From positions 99,663 through 163,662 of the forward strand of contig JAFDXE010000006.1 of NCBI GenBank assembly GCA_018268085.1: DNA of 64,000 nucleotides, written 5' to 3'. The position numbers and the translations under genes were made by a program. A model generated the notes under the pieces. The model searched no databases, had not been told where the DNA came from, and saw only the letters and a program-made list of their open reading frames with translations. This document shows, piece after piece, positions 55,052 through 63,937 of this stretch. The DNA is from Bacteroidota bacterium. GTDB taxonomy: Bacteria > Bacteroidota > Bacteroidia > Chitinophagales > Chitinophagaceae. The number at the start of each line of letters is the position of its first letter. Position 1 is the first letter of the stretch.

Positions 55052-55399
55052 TTGAAAAAATTTACATACATACTTATTCTCTTATTTGGTATAAATTTTA
55101 CATCTTTTGCACAACAGAATAAACTGAACGGGGATCCCGGTTCATCTACAGCAAAATTTATAAAGTTCTATCCCAACCCGGCTACTTCGGTCATCAATTT
55201 TGATTTCCAGAAGAATTATGACAATTCATTTACCCTTCTCATCTTCAACTTCATGGGTAAAAAAGTGTATGAAATAAAAAACATTCCCCAACGTACGAAT
55301 ATCAGCCTCGAAGATTTTTATCGCGGCATCTATGTTTATCAACTCAGGGATAAAAACGGCGTAACACTCGAATCAGGCAAATTCCAGGTAGTTAAATAA
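55052..55399 (+). CDS. Minimal T9SS type A sorting-domain protein
   Basis: A 115-residue protein. A TTG at 55052 gives the best signal peptide (MKKFTYILILLFGINFTSFAQ); an upstream TTG at 55010 gives 14 extra residues. After a ~15-residue linker the rest is a type A T9SS sorting domain: FIKFYPNPATSVINFDF, LLIFNFMGKKVYE, FYRGIYVYQLRD, ESGKFQVVK. There is almost no cargo domain. It could be a surface-anchored minimal protein or a decayed larger one. Located just upstream of grpE. Confidence 0.78.
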   Translation: MKKFTYILILLFGINFTSFAQQNKLNGDPGSSTAKFIKFYPNPATSVINFDFQKNYDNSFTLLIFNFMGKKVYEIKNIPQRTNISLEDFYRGIYVYQLRDKNGVTLESGKFQVVK

Positions 55400-55459
55400 T
55401 CTCCCGCTTCTTTTTTACGGTATTTAAGGCTTCAAGTGTCAATTTGACTGCAAATCTCC

Positions 55460-55490
55460 ATTGGCAAAATGTTTGACTATCGTACCTTCG
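55460..55490 (+). promoter_or_regulatory. Candidate promoter of grpE-dnaJ
   Basis: ATTG at 55460-55463 and TACCTTCG at 55483-55490 have the exact 19-base spacing of Bacteroidota promoters, each with one mismatch. The grpE ATG is 22 bases on. No CIRCE-type inverted repeat was seen. Confidence 0.4.
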
Positions 55491-55512
55491 CAAACATTTT
55501 AAAACGTCAGAC

Positions 55513-56064
55513 ATGGAAGATAAGACACCGTTAAATGAAGACATTGCAATGGACATCAATGCAGATGCAGACATCCCCGGCAACACTCATTTAAGTAATT
55601 CAGTTACGGAAAATTCCGGTGATATTGAAAAGCTACAGGATGAATTGAAGGAACAAAAGGATAAATACCTTCGCCTGGTAGCAGAATTTGAAAATTTTAA
55701 GCGGCGCACAGCCAAAGAAAGGGTTGAATTAAGCCAGACTGCCGGTAAAGAAATCATTATATCATTATTAGACATCCTGGATGATGCCGAAAGAGCAGAA
55801 AAACAGATGCAAAGCAATAGTGAAGTAGGCCAGATCAAGGAAGGAATTACGCTTGTGTTTAATAAATTAAGAACCACATTGCATCAAAAAGGCCTGGTGC
55901 CGATGGAGAGTATTCAAACTAATTTTGATGTGGAGAAACATGAAGCAATAGCGGAAGTTGACCTCGGCGAAAAGATGAAAGGCAAGGTAGCAGATGAAGT
56001 GCAAAAAGGATATTACCTGAATGATAAAATACTTCGTTTTGCCAAAGTAGTGGTTGGAAAATAA
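55513..56064 (+). CDS. grpE: Nucleotide exchange factor GrpE
   Basis: A 183-residue GrpE that releases ADP from DnaK. Acidic N-terminus, then the long dimer helix EKLQDELKEQKDKYLRLVAEFENFKRRT, then the beta-wing domain (GLVPMESIQTNFDVEKHEAIAEV, GKVADEVQKGYYLNDKILR). It is followed after 30 bases by dnaJ, the conserved order; dnaK is not in the window. Confidence 0.96.
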   Translation: MEDKTPLNEDIAMDINADADIPGNTHLSNSVTENSGDIEKLQDELKEQKDKYLRLVAEFENFKRRTAKERVELSQTAGKEIIISLLDILDDAERAEKQMQSNSEVGQIKEGITLVFNKLRTTLHQKGLVPMESIQTNFDVEKHEAIAEVDLGEKMKGKVADEVQKGYYLNDKILRFAKVVVGK

Positions 56065-56094
56065 ATCGTAACAGCAGGGCCCAATTTTACATTA

Positions 56095-57252
56095 ATGAAA
56101 AGAGATTACTACGAAATACTAGGTGTTGCCAAAACAGCTTCCCAGGAAGAGATCAAAAAAGCGTACCGTAAAACGGCAATGCAATATCATCCCGACAGAA
56201 ACCCGGGTGATAAGGCTGCAGAAGAGAAATTTAAGGAAGCCGCAGAAGCATACGAAATTTTAAATGATGCCGACAAGAAGGCCCAGTATGATCGTTTTGG
56301 ACATAATGCATTTGCCAATGGCCGCGGTGGTGGAGGATTTAGTGGCGGAATGAATATGGATGATATTTTCAGCCAGTTCGGAGATATTTTCGGTGAAGAT
56401 GCATTTGGGAGTTTCTTCGGCGGAGGCGGGAGAAGAAGCAGTGGCGGAAATGGCCGTGGCAGCAGGGGTACGAATCTTCGTGTGAAACTTAAAATGAATT
56501 ACGAGGAAATCGCAAAGGGAGCAAACAAAACGATTAAAGTAAAAAAACATGTAAAATGTACAGTTTGCCAGGGTAGCGGCGCTAAAGATAAAAACAGTGT
56601 TCAAAATTGCAATACCTGCCATGGCAGCGGACAGGTAAGAAGGGTGCAGAATACTTTCCTCGGACAGATGCAAACAGTTACCACCTGCCCTACTTGTAAC
56701 GGTGAAGGCACCACGATTACCAATAAATGTGGTAATTGTAAGGGTGAAGGACGGGTATATGGCGAAGAGACAGTTACTGTAGACATACCAGCGGGAGTAC
56801 AGGAAGGCATGCAATTAAGCATCAATGGAAAAGGAAATGCAGGAGAAAGAGGTGGAACCCCGGGCGACCTGATCGTACTCATTGAAGAAGAACCGCATCC
56901 GCATTTACAGCGTGATGGATTGAATGTAGCATTCGACTTACATATTTCATTTCCTGATGCCGTTTTCGGAACACAGGTGGAAGTACCAACAATCGACGGC
57001 AGAGCGAAAATTAAAATACCAGCCGGTACGCAAAGTGGCAAGATCTTCAGACTGAAAGGAAAGGGATTTCCGAATATCAATAGTTACGAAAAAGGTGACC
57101 AGTTGATTCATGTGAACATCTGGACTCCGCAGCATGTTTCCGCTGAGGAAAAAACCATGCTGGAAAAGATGAACCACTCTCCTAACTTTGAACCAAAGCC
57201 GGAGAAAAACGAAAAATCTTTTTTTGATAAGGTGAGGGAGATGTTCAGCTAA
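56095..57252 (+). CDS. dnaJ: Chaperone protein DnaJ
   Basis: A 385-residue type I Hsp40. J-domain with HPD ([17 protein letters not shown]), Gly-rich region ([10 protein letters not shown] and [14 protein letters not shown]), four zinc CxxCxGxG repeats ([32 protein letters not shown]), and the C-terminal substrate domains. It stimulates DnaK ATPase. Cotranscribed with grpE; a hairpin terminator follows. Confidence 0.97.
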   Translation: MKRDYYEILGVAKTASQEEIKKAYRKTAMQYHPDRNPGDKAAEEKFKEAAEAYEILNDADKKAQYDRFGHNAFANGRGGGGFSGGMNMDDIFSQFGDIFGEDAFGSFFGGGGRRSSGGNGRGSRGTNLRVKLKMNYEEIAKGANKTIKVKKHVKCTVCQGSGAKDKNSVQNCNTCHGSGQVRRVQNTFLGQMQTVTTCPTCNGEGTTITNKCGNCKGEGRVYGEETVTVDIPAGVQEGMQLSINGKGNAGERGGTPGDLIVLIEEEPHPHLQRDGLNVAFDLHISFPDAVFGTQVEVPTIDGRAKIKIPAGTQSGKIFRLKGKGFPNINSYEKGDQLIHVNIWTPQHVSAEEKTMLEKMNHSPNFEPKPEKNEKSFFDKVREMFS

Positions 57253-57273
57253 GAATACTATTTTAAAAAACTG

Positions 57274-57303
57274 AAACTGCTATCATTATGGTAGCAGTTT
57301 TTT
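57274..57303 (+). terminator. Terminator after dnaJ
   Basis: AAACTGCTATC (57274-57284) pairs with GGTAGCAGTTT (57290-57300), one G:U, loop of five, followed by T to 57303. Confidence 0.85.
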
Positions 57304-57366
57304 ATTTGTTGATGAAACAGCCATTAATTTTTAAATTTGCAGTAAGCACACTTTTAAACAACCAAT

Positions 57367-57711
57367 ATGCACAAAATAACTATTGCTACTATTGTAACGC
57401 TTTCGCTCGCTGTTGCATCCTGTAATAATACCAGCGAAGAAAAAAAGCAACCAGAAACTAAAATGGATACCGGAGTTGTTATAACCACTCCGGAAAAGGC
57501 AGACACTACAAAGAAAATCAATATTGCAGAAGCTGACCTTGCAGATAAAAAAGATCCCGTGTGTGGAATGCCTGCGTTTAAATACCTGCAGGATACGGCT
57601 CATTATGATAATAAGATCTATGGATTTTGCAGTAAAGATTGTAAAGATGAATTTCTGAAAGACCCGAAGCAGTATGTAAAAAATGAAGCACCGGCAAAAG
57701 CTGGAAAATAA
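57367..57711 (+). CDS. YHS-domain lipoprotein
   Basis: A 114-residue lipoprotein: lipobox Cys19 (SLAVASCNN), a Lys/Glu/Thr-rich linker, then a YHS domain (KKDPVCGMPAFKYL, YDNKIYGFCSKDCKDEFLKDPKQYV) with three cysteines. YHS domains are small metal-associated modules found with copper and heavy-metal ATPases and other metalloproteins. Here it stands as an exported free domain. A DUF6370-like gene follows 18 bases later, so the two are probably one operon. Metal binding is inferred. Confidence 0.87.
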   Translation: MHKITIATIVTLSLAVASCNNTSEEKKQPETKMDTGVVITTPEKADTTKKINIAEADLADKKDPVCGMPAFKYLQDTAHYDNKIYGFCSKDCKDEFLKDPKQYVKNEAPAKAGK

Positions 57712-57729
57712 ACTGTAAACATTTCTTCT

Positions 57730-58071
57730 ATGAAAAAAATTTTATCCCTCGTATTGTTACTGATATTTTCTGTAGCATTACATGCGCAACAAAAGCATCC
57801 TGATATCAGCAAACCAGACCCTTCAAAAAAAATTGAAACAGTTGAGGCATCCTGTGGTAAATGCCAATTTCATTTAAAGGGAAAATCCTGCGAGCTGGCG
57901 GTAAGGATCAATGGTAAATCATATTATGTGGATGGCGCAGATATAAATTCATTCGGTGATGCACACTCGAAAGATGGATTCTGTGAATCGGTTCGCAAAG
58001 CGGAAGTGCAGGGTAAGATAGTGAATGGAAGGTATAAAGTTTCCTATTTTAAATTGTTGCCGTCCAATTAA
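57730..58071 (+). CDS. DUF6370-like exported Cys-rich protein
   Basis: A 113-residue exported protein: signal peptide (MKKILSLVLLLIFSVALHAQ), then VEASCGKCQFHLKGKSCELAVRIN, DGADINSFGDAHSKDGFC and a closing GRYKVSYFKLLP. The CxxC plus two more cysteines and conserved His/Asp residues resemble a family I recognise as DUF6370 in Bacteroidota. The cysteines could bind metal or form disulfides. Function unknown; it pairs with the YHS lipoprotein. Confidence 0.83.
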   Translation: MKKILSLVLLLIFSVALHAQQKHPDISKPDPSKKIETVEASCGKCQFHLKGKSCELAVRINGKSYYVDGADINSFGDAHSKDGFCESVRKAEVQGKIVNGRYKVSYFKLLPSN

Positions 58072-58100
58072 TACTTAACAAATAATATTTTAGCAACTTT

Positions 58101-58128
58101 AAACAGGTAAGTGATTACCTGTTTTTTT
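58101..58128 (+). terminator. Terminator after the YHS/DUF6370 pair
   Basis: AAACAGGTA (58101-58109) pairs with TACCTGTTT (58116-58124), loop of six, followed by T to 58128. It overlaps the stop and last codons of the convergent vWA gene; the T run is the antisense of its Lys-rich C-terminus. Confidence 0.8.
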
Positions 58129-59887
58129 CTTTCTTCTTTTTCTTTTTTACTTCGTAGATCTTCTGAGCTTTCTCAACCAGGTTTACAAATTCATTTTGCA
58201 GGTAAACGGTTTTATCAGCAGCAGTTTTTGCAAAGGAGTGTATAAAATCCCATTCGGCTTCATCCAGGAATTTTGATTGTTTTAGTTTCATGGCAAACAT
58301 GGCAACAGCCGTTGCAAATTTCAGGTCTTTATCAATGCTGTCTATTTTCTGGTAGTTGGCTGTAACATCATAGGTCATCATTTTTACCGCGGTGTCATTG
58401 GGTGCTTTATATCGTAATTCCAGTTTTGCGATATTATCTGCCACGGTAGAATTAATGGTGAGCTGGTTTTGTTGCGTAGGCAGGATTTCGAATACTGCCA
58501 GTGTACTGTTACCACTACCTATTTCTCCCCCTTCGAGATCGTTAGAAAAATCGGTTAATGCTTCTTTCTTATTATCGAATCCGATCAGCCTGTATTGTTT
58601 AACCATTGCAGGATTGAACTGTACGTTCATAAAAACATCATCAGCAACAGAAAAAAAGGTTTGAGTCAATTCTTTAACCAGCACTTTTTCTGCTTCGTTG
58701 ATATCATCAAGGTATGCGTAATTGCCGTTTCCATTTTTAGCGAGTGTTTGCAATTTTGAATCTTTGAAATTTCCCATTCCAACGCCAAGGCAGGTAAGGT
58801 AAACGCCTGTTTGTTTTTGTTTGGTAATAAGTTCATCGAGTGCTTTTTCAGAATTTTCACCCACGTTAAAATCGCCGTCGGTTGCAATAATCACCCTGTT
58901 GTTTCCATCTTTGATAAAACTTTCCTGTGCCACCCTGTAAGCCATCCGGATAGCAGATTCGCCAGGGGTATCTCCTGCAGCGGTTAATTCTTCAATAGAC
59001 TTCAGAATGGTATCTTTTTCTTCGCCAGAAGTAGGTTGCAGCCATTCAGCAACATAACCTCCATACGTAACGATGGATACTTTATCAACCGGTCTTAAAT
59101 TCTTTACGAACAACTGGAATGCTGCTTTCAACAAAGGCAGCCTGTTGGGCATATCCATACTTCCGGATACATCGATGAGGAAAACAAAATTTCCAGGCGG
59201 AATTTTTTCGAGATCGAGTTTTTTAGCACTAACGTTCAGGTATAGTAGCTGTTCATCGCTGTTCCATGGGCAGGAAGTCAGTTGCGACTCCATCCGGAAT
59301 ACGTCTTTACCTTCCGGTTTACGGTAATGCAGATTAAAATAGTTGATCATTTCTTCTGTACGCACTGCATCGGGAGGCACGGGACTTTCCTGGTTAATAA
59401 ACCGGCGTACGTTACTATAGGAAGCTTTGTTTACATTAAGGGAGAAACCGGTATTCGGATAACCGACACTGTTGACAAACTCGTTTTCTACCAGTTGAAA
59501 ATACGTTTCATCACCTGCAAACCAGTTGAATTTTGAAGACTGCTTCAGATCCTTTGTTACTGAGATGAGTTTTGGTTTGCTTTTACTGGCAGCAGCAACA
59601 GATACTTTCAGCATGATTGTTTGCCAAACATCGGATTTTACCGGTACGGTTACAGTTTCATATCCTTCCAGGCTAACCGTTAAAGTATCGTATAATTTCT
59701 GGGTAGTAATTCCAAAACTTCCAGCGGTTGCGCCTGAATAATAAAATGCTCTTGCCGAATGAAGGAAAATTTTTGCATTGGTAAGCGGTTGTCTCTTTTC
59801 ATCTTTCACTTCTCCACGGAGATAATACTGGCTGTATGCAGGTAATGCAAATGAAAAAGCAATCAGGTATGCAAGTAGTTTCTTCAA
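58115..59887 (-). CDS. Exported vWA-domain protein (YfbK-like)
   Basis: A 590-residue exported protein. Signal peptide MKKLLAYLIAFSFALPAYSQ, a carboxypeptidase-regulatory-like beta domain (~22-95; RGEVKDEKRQPLTNAKIFLHS), a region with MINYFNLHYRKP, a vWA domain (~230-400) with MIDAS DVSGSMDMP, and a C-terminal DUF3520-type domain (TVADNIAKLELRYKAP). The tail is almost pure Lys/Glu (KKKKKKEKN). The architecture matches YfbK-like vWA proteins of unknown function on the cell surface or periplasm. Last gene of a five-gene minus-strand run. Confidence 0.88.
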   Translation of the reverse strand: MKKLLAYLIAFSFALPAYSQYYLRGEVKDEKRQPLTNAKIFLHSARAFYYSGATAGSFGITTQKLYDTLTVSLEGYETVTVPVKSDVWQTIMLKVSVAAASKSKPKLISVTKDLKQSSKFNWFAGDETYFQLVENEFVNSVGYPNTGFSLNVNKASYSNVRRFINQESPVPPDAVRTEEMINYFNLHYRKPEGKDVFRMESQLTSCPWNSDEQLLYLNVSAKKLDLEKIPPGNFVFLIDVSGSMDMPNRLPLLKAAFQLFVKNLRPVDKVSIVTYGGYVAEWLQPTSGEEKDTILKSIEELTAAGDTPGESAIRMAYRVAQESFIKDGNNRVIIATDGDFNVGENSEKALDELITKQKQTGVYLTCLGVGMGNFKDSKLQTLAKNGNGNYAYLDDINEAEKVLVKELTQTFFSVADDVFMNVQFNPAMVKQYRLIGFDNKKEALTDFSNDLEGGEIGSGNSTLAVFEILPTQQNQLTINSTVADNIAKLELRYKAPNDTAVKMMTYDVTANYQKIDSIDKDLKFATAVAMFAMKLKQSKFLDEAEWDFIHSFAKTAADKTVYLQNEFVNLVEKAQKIYEVKKKKKKEKNR

Positions 59888-59922
59888 GGAATAGAGCTAT
59901 TACTTCAAAAAGTTTCCGTGTA

Positions 59923-60471
59923 TTATTCTTCCCCCACCAGTTTATAAATTTCTTTCAGGTTTCTTCCCAGTCCGTCGTAATCCAATCCAAAACCCAGTAA
60001 AAATTTATTCGGTACACTGAATCCGAGGTAATCGATATGCAGGTCATATTTCAATGCATCCGGCTTATGAAGAAGTGCAGCTATTTTTAAAGACGCAGGT
60101 TGCTGGTCTTTAAGTTGCGGCAAAAATTCACTCAGGGTTTTACCGGTATCAACGATGTCTTCCACTATTATCACATGCCTGTCTTTCAAAGATTCATCAA
60201 GGCCGATGGATGTTACTACATTCCCCGTGCTTTTAGTGCCTTTATAAGAAGCCAGTTTGATGAAACAGATTTCAGCTTCAATGGTCAATTCTTTAAAAAG
60301 ATCTGAAGCAAACATGAAAGAACCGTTTAAAATGGCAACAAAAAGCGGCCTTTTTCCATTATACTCTTTATTGATTTCTTTTCCCAGTCGCTTAATTTGC
60401 TCGTCTATCTGAGAAACGGTTAAATAAGGTTCAAATTGTCTTCCATTTACCTTTATTTCAGGCATATTCAT
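59923..60471 (-). CDS. hpt: Hypoxanthine phosphoribosyltransferase
   Basis: A 182-residue type I PRTase that makes IMP or GMP from hypoxanthine or guanine. PRPP loop VIIVEDIVDTGKTLSEF; N-terminal LFVAILNGSFMFASDLF; C-terminal FLLGFGLDYDGLGRNL. It starts one base into the stop of the upstream LysM gene (TAATG), implying translational coupling. The ATG at 60471 is used, though ATG at 60465 also fits. Confidence 0.94.
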   Translation of the reverse strand: MNMPEIKVNGRQFEPYLTVSQIDEQIKRLGKEINKEYNGKRPLFVAILNGSFMFASDLFKELTIEAEICFIKLASYKGTKSTGNVVTSIGLDESLKDRHVIIVEDIVDTGKTLSEFLPQLKDQQPASLKIAALLHKPDALKYDLHIDYLGFSVPNKFLLGFGLDYDGLGRNLKEIYKLVGEE

Positions 60472-61652
60472 TATTTTGAAATGATTAATTTCTGACCAAT
60501 TTTCAGATCGTCAGTTGAAAGGTTGTTCCAGTCCCTGAGTTCCTGAACGGTTACATTATATTTTCTGGCGATGGCATACAGTCCTTCTTTGGGTTGTACT
60601 TCATGCCATTTCACTTTATTGTCGGAGGTTGAATTTTTTTGCTGCGTATTACCACCTGCTTTTTCCCCTGTATTTCGGGCTGTAGCATCTCCCTGCTTTT
60701 TCAGATAGATTTTTGTTCCTTTTTTTACCAGTTGGTTATCTTCCAGGTTGTTGAATTGCTTTATAGAAGAAACCTGTAGTGCGTTGTCCTGGGCAATATC
60801 TTCAACATATTCATCTGCTTCTGTAATATAATAATCTGCTTTTCCTTCATTCAACTTTCTTTCAAGGAAAATCCAGCTATCTCTTTTCAACAGTCCATCT
60901 TCCTTCATGTCGTTAAATTCGAGCAGCTTTACCAGGTCAATCTTATGCATGGAAGCGATAGCCAGTAAGGATGTTCCCTGTTGAGCATACACCGCTTTCA
61001 CACCATTGAATATTTTCTTGTCTGAGATGTCAAAATTAATTTCAGGTTGCGAAGCAGATGCAGATTCTTGATTTCTTACCTGCACTGCAGGAACAGATTC
61101 GTTATCGGATGCATATTGTGAACCATCATAAACAGGCACTTCGTTGATAGCGATCAGCGTGTACTGCTGCAAGTTATAATCTTCTATACTTTTTATGAGC
61201 ATTTGTGGATAAGCCGGATTGGTTGCATAACCGGCCTTCTTTAAACCATAAGCCCAGGCTTTGTAATCTTTAGGATCGAGTTTAAATAAGAAAGAATAGC
61301 GATCGCTTCCCCTTAGGAAATTGCTATGATCCCGGTAACTATCTTCTGCCGAATTGTATTTTCTGAAGCATTCACCGTTTGCATCATCGTCGTGCGATAC
61401 ACTTCCTCCACTCCAACTGCTTTTACATTTTATTCCGAAGTGATTGTTTGATTTTTTTACGAGTACGCCATTTCCGCTTTCCGTTTCCAGCAGCCCCTGG
61501 GCCAGTGTGATGGAAGCCGGAACACCCATTCTTTTCATTTCCCGGATGGCCAGGTCTTTATAGGTTTCGATGTATTGCTGGGGGCTGATATTCTGCGCCC
61601 CGCTTTGCAGGCTAAATAATGTTAGAAGAAAATAGAAAAACTGCGTTTTCAT
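60471..61652 (-). CDS. Glucosaminidase with three LysM domains
   Basis: A 393-residue exported peptidoglycan hydrolase. Signal peptide ending SLQSGAQ, a glucosaminidase domain (residues ~20-165; YKDLAIREMKRMGVPASITLAQGLLETE, NNHFGIKC, YNSAEDSYRDHSNFL), then three LysM-like repeats, the last (HEVQPKEGLYAIARKYNVTVQEL) the clearest. It cuts glycan strands and binds the wall through LysM. It is in one operon with an O-methyltransferase upstream (4-base gap) and hpt downstream. Confidence 0.92.
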   Translation of the reverse strand: MKTQFFYFLLTLFSLQSGAQNISPQQYIETYKDLAIREMKRMGVPASITLAQGLLETESGNGVLVKKSNNHFGIKCKSSWSGGSVSHDDDANGECFRKYNSAEDSYRDHSNFLRGSDRYSFLFKLDPKDYKAWAYGLKKAGYATNPAYPQMLIKSIEDYNLQQYTLIAINEVPVYDGSQYASDNESVPAVQVRNQESASASQPEINFDISDKKIFNGVKAVYAQQGTSLLAIASMHKIDLVKLLEFNDMKEDGLLKRDSWIFLERKLNEGKADYYITEADEYVEDIAQDNALQVSSIKQFNNLEDNQLVKKGTKIYLKKQGDATARNTGEKAGGNTQQKNSTSDNKVKWHEVQPKEGLYAIARKYNVTVQELRDWNNLSTDDLKIGQKLIISK

Positions 61653-61656
61653 TGTT

Positions 61657-62295
61657 TTAGAGTTTTCTTATGATCAGCAGACCGTCTCTAACAGTAAGCA
61701 TTACCTGCTCTACCCTGTTGTCGGCTATTACATGATCATTGAATTCCCGGATGGCCTTTGCGTTTTTGCCTTTTATTTCATCTTCAAGTACCTGGCCATG
61801 AAATAATACATTATCCGCAATGATCCATCCGCCTTTTTTCAGAAAGGGCAAAGTTAGTTCGTAATATTGAATATAGCTCACTTTATCAGCATCAATAAAT
61901 ACGAGATCCCATGTTTCATTAAGGTTTGGAATGATGTTGAGCGCATTCCCGATATGCAATTGAATTTTTTCCTCAAGCCCTGCTTTTCTAAAATATGTTG
62001 CAGCAAATGCAGCATCGGATTCTCTCAGTTCGATGGTATGCAACATTCCGTTTTCAGCAAGTCCGTTTGCGAGACACATAGCGCTAAACCCTGTGAATGT
62101 GCCTATTTCCAATACTTTCATGGGACGAATCATTTTACTGATCATCTCCAGTAGTTTACCCTGAACATGCCCGCTATGCATATTGGCATGCTGGTGACTG
62201 GTTACCGTAATGCGTTCATTTTCCATTAGAACATTGCTTAATACTGTTGTATGTTCTTGTGCGTATGCTTCTGCTTTTGGATGTACGAGGTCCAT
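61657..62295 (-). CDS. Class I SAM O-methyltransferase
   Basis: A 212-residue O-methyltransferase of the caffeoyl-CoA/catechol OMT family. SAM motif LEIGTFTGFSAMCLANGL; metal and substrate region LVFIDADKVSYIQYYELTLP and IADNVLFHGQV. The natural substrate is unknown; members methylate catechol-like groups with Mg2+. It lies 10 bases after the symporter gene and 4 bases before the LysM gene. Confidence 0.9.
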   Translation of the reverse strand: MDLVHPKAEAYAQEHTTVLSNVLMENERITVTSHQHANMHSGHVQGKLLEMISKMIRPMKVLEIGTFTGFSAMCLANGLAENGMLHTIELRESDAAFAATYFRKAGLEEKIQLHIGNALNIIPNLNETWDLVFIDADKVSYIQYYELTLPFLKKGGWIIADNVLFHGQVLEDEIKGKNAKAIREFNDHVIADNRVEQVMLTVRDGLLIIRKL

Positions 62296-62305
62296 ATTCG
62301 TGATG

Positions 62306-63760
62306 TTATAGTGCCGGTTTTTTTGAAATAATTAACAGCCCAATGAAAGTGAGTGCGCCATTCATGATCAATAATTCGGAACCAATCTGGAATCCGCCGA
62401 AGAGTTCCTTTTGAAATTTATCAATGAAGAAACAAATGAGTGGAGATGCTATACAAACAAACGGTACTATTTTATCATTAACCTGTCGTTTGCTGAGAAT
62501 ACCAAAGCTAAAAAGCCCCAGCAATGGCCCGTAGGTATAAGCTGCTACTTTAAGGATTACACCGATCATACTTGGATCGTTGACCTGGTAAAACAGCATT
62601 ACAAAAATGAGGAATACAAAAGCAATGGTTAAGTGAACCCGTTGCCTTACTTTTTTCTTTTTTGCTTCATTCCAATCTGAGCGCCTTTGCAACCCAAGTA
62701 TATCAATACAAAATGAGGAAGTAAGCGCAGTGATGGCCCCGTCGGCACTGGGAAACAATGCGGATATGAGCGCAATTATAAAAATTACAGAAACGATTGA
62801 AGGCATATTTCCCAATGCAAGTGCAGGAAATAACTTATCGCCGGTTGCATCCACGCCCTGCTGAGCAGCATATACATGAAGAAGTCCGCCGAGAAAAAGA
62901 AATAATAAGATCACGAACACCATGATAACAGAGAGTGTGATGATATTTTTTTGAGAGTCCTTTAGCGTTTTTACGGAAATTGTTTTCTGCATCATTTCCT
63001 GGTCCATACCCGTCATCGTAATGGTGATGAATGCACCTGCCAGTATTTGTTTTACAAAGAACAACCGGTCTCCGGGATCTGTAAAAAATATTTTTGAATA
63101 TCCTTTATCTCCCAATGTTTGCAATGCGGTACCAATGTTCATGTTCATGGCGTATAATATGTACACTACACATACGATAAGCCCGGTGAGCATAAATGTT
63201 GTTTGCAATGTATCAGTGAATACAATTGTTTTTACGCCGCCTTCATAGGTATAGATGAGGATCATGAGGAGTATGATGAGTGTAGTAACCCAGAACGGAA
63301 CTCCGAAACTATACAAGATGGAATCCTGGAGAATTTTTACTACGAGGTATAAGCGGGCAGTTGCGCCTAACACACGGGATAAAATAAAAAAAGACGCGCC
63401 GGTTTTATAAGATGCAACGCCGAGTCTTGTGCTCAGGTAATTATAAATAGAAGTGAGATTGAGGCGATAGTACAGGGGAAGCAGCACATAAGCGATGATG
63501 ATGTACCCAATGAGGTAGCCGAGTGTAATCTGGAAATAAGCGAATGAATCTTTTCCAACACCACCGGGCACGCTTACGAAAGTTACGCCAGACAGGGATG
63601 TACCGATCATACCGAAAGCAACGAGTACCCAGTTTGAATTACGGTTGCCAATAAAGAAAGATTCGTTATTGGAATTACGGCTGGTGTACCATGCTACAGC
63701 CAGCAATAGCAGGAAATAACCGATAACAAAGAAAAGCAACACGAAAGGCGACATAGGCAT
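62306..63760 (-). CDS. Sodium:solute symporter family transporter
   Basis: A 484-residue SSS-family permease with about 13 membrane helices. Family segments: GTSLSGVTFVSVPGGVGKDSFAY, SRVLGATARLYLVVKILQ and FPSADGAITALTSSFCIDILG. It drives uptake of a small solute with Na+; the solute is not predictable from this sequence. It is the first gene of a five-gene minus-strand run that includes cell-wall and salvage functions. Confidence 0.9.
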   Translation of the reverse strand: MPMSPFVLLFFVIGYFLLLLAVAWYTSRNSNNESFFIGNRNSNWVLVAFGMIGTSLSGVTFVSVPGGVGKDSFAYFQITLGYLIGYIIIAYVLLPLYYRLNLTSIYNYLSTRLGVASYKTGASFFILSRVLGATARLYLVVKILQDSILYSFGVPFWVTTLIILLMILIYTYEGGVKTIVFTDTLQTTFMLTGLIVCVVYILYAMNMNIGTALQTLGDKGYSKIFFTDPGDRLFFVKQILAGAFITITMTGMDQEMMQKTISVKTLKDSQKNIITLSVIMVFVILLFLFLGGLLHVYAAQQGVDATGDKLFPALALGNMPSIVSVIFIIALISALFPSADGAITALTSSFCIDILGLQRRSDWNEAKKKKVRQRVHLTIAFVFLIFVMLFYQVNDPSMIGVILKVAAYTYGPLLGLFSFGILSKRQVNDKIVPFVCIASPLICFFIDKFQKELFGGFQIGSELLIMNGALTFIGLLIISKKPAL

Positions 63761-63937
63761 TGTTTAAATTAAGAATGAAAATAGAAAAATATGTTGTTAT
63801 TGAGGGCATTTCGGGGTATTAGTTTTGTTTTTGAATTTGTTGTGGATGAAGAGAAGTGCATTTCCACTGGAATGTAATTGGTTGTATGAATTTTTTTTCT
63901 GGTGAAATAAGCGGATAAAATTTTCTCTCAAAGAGTG

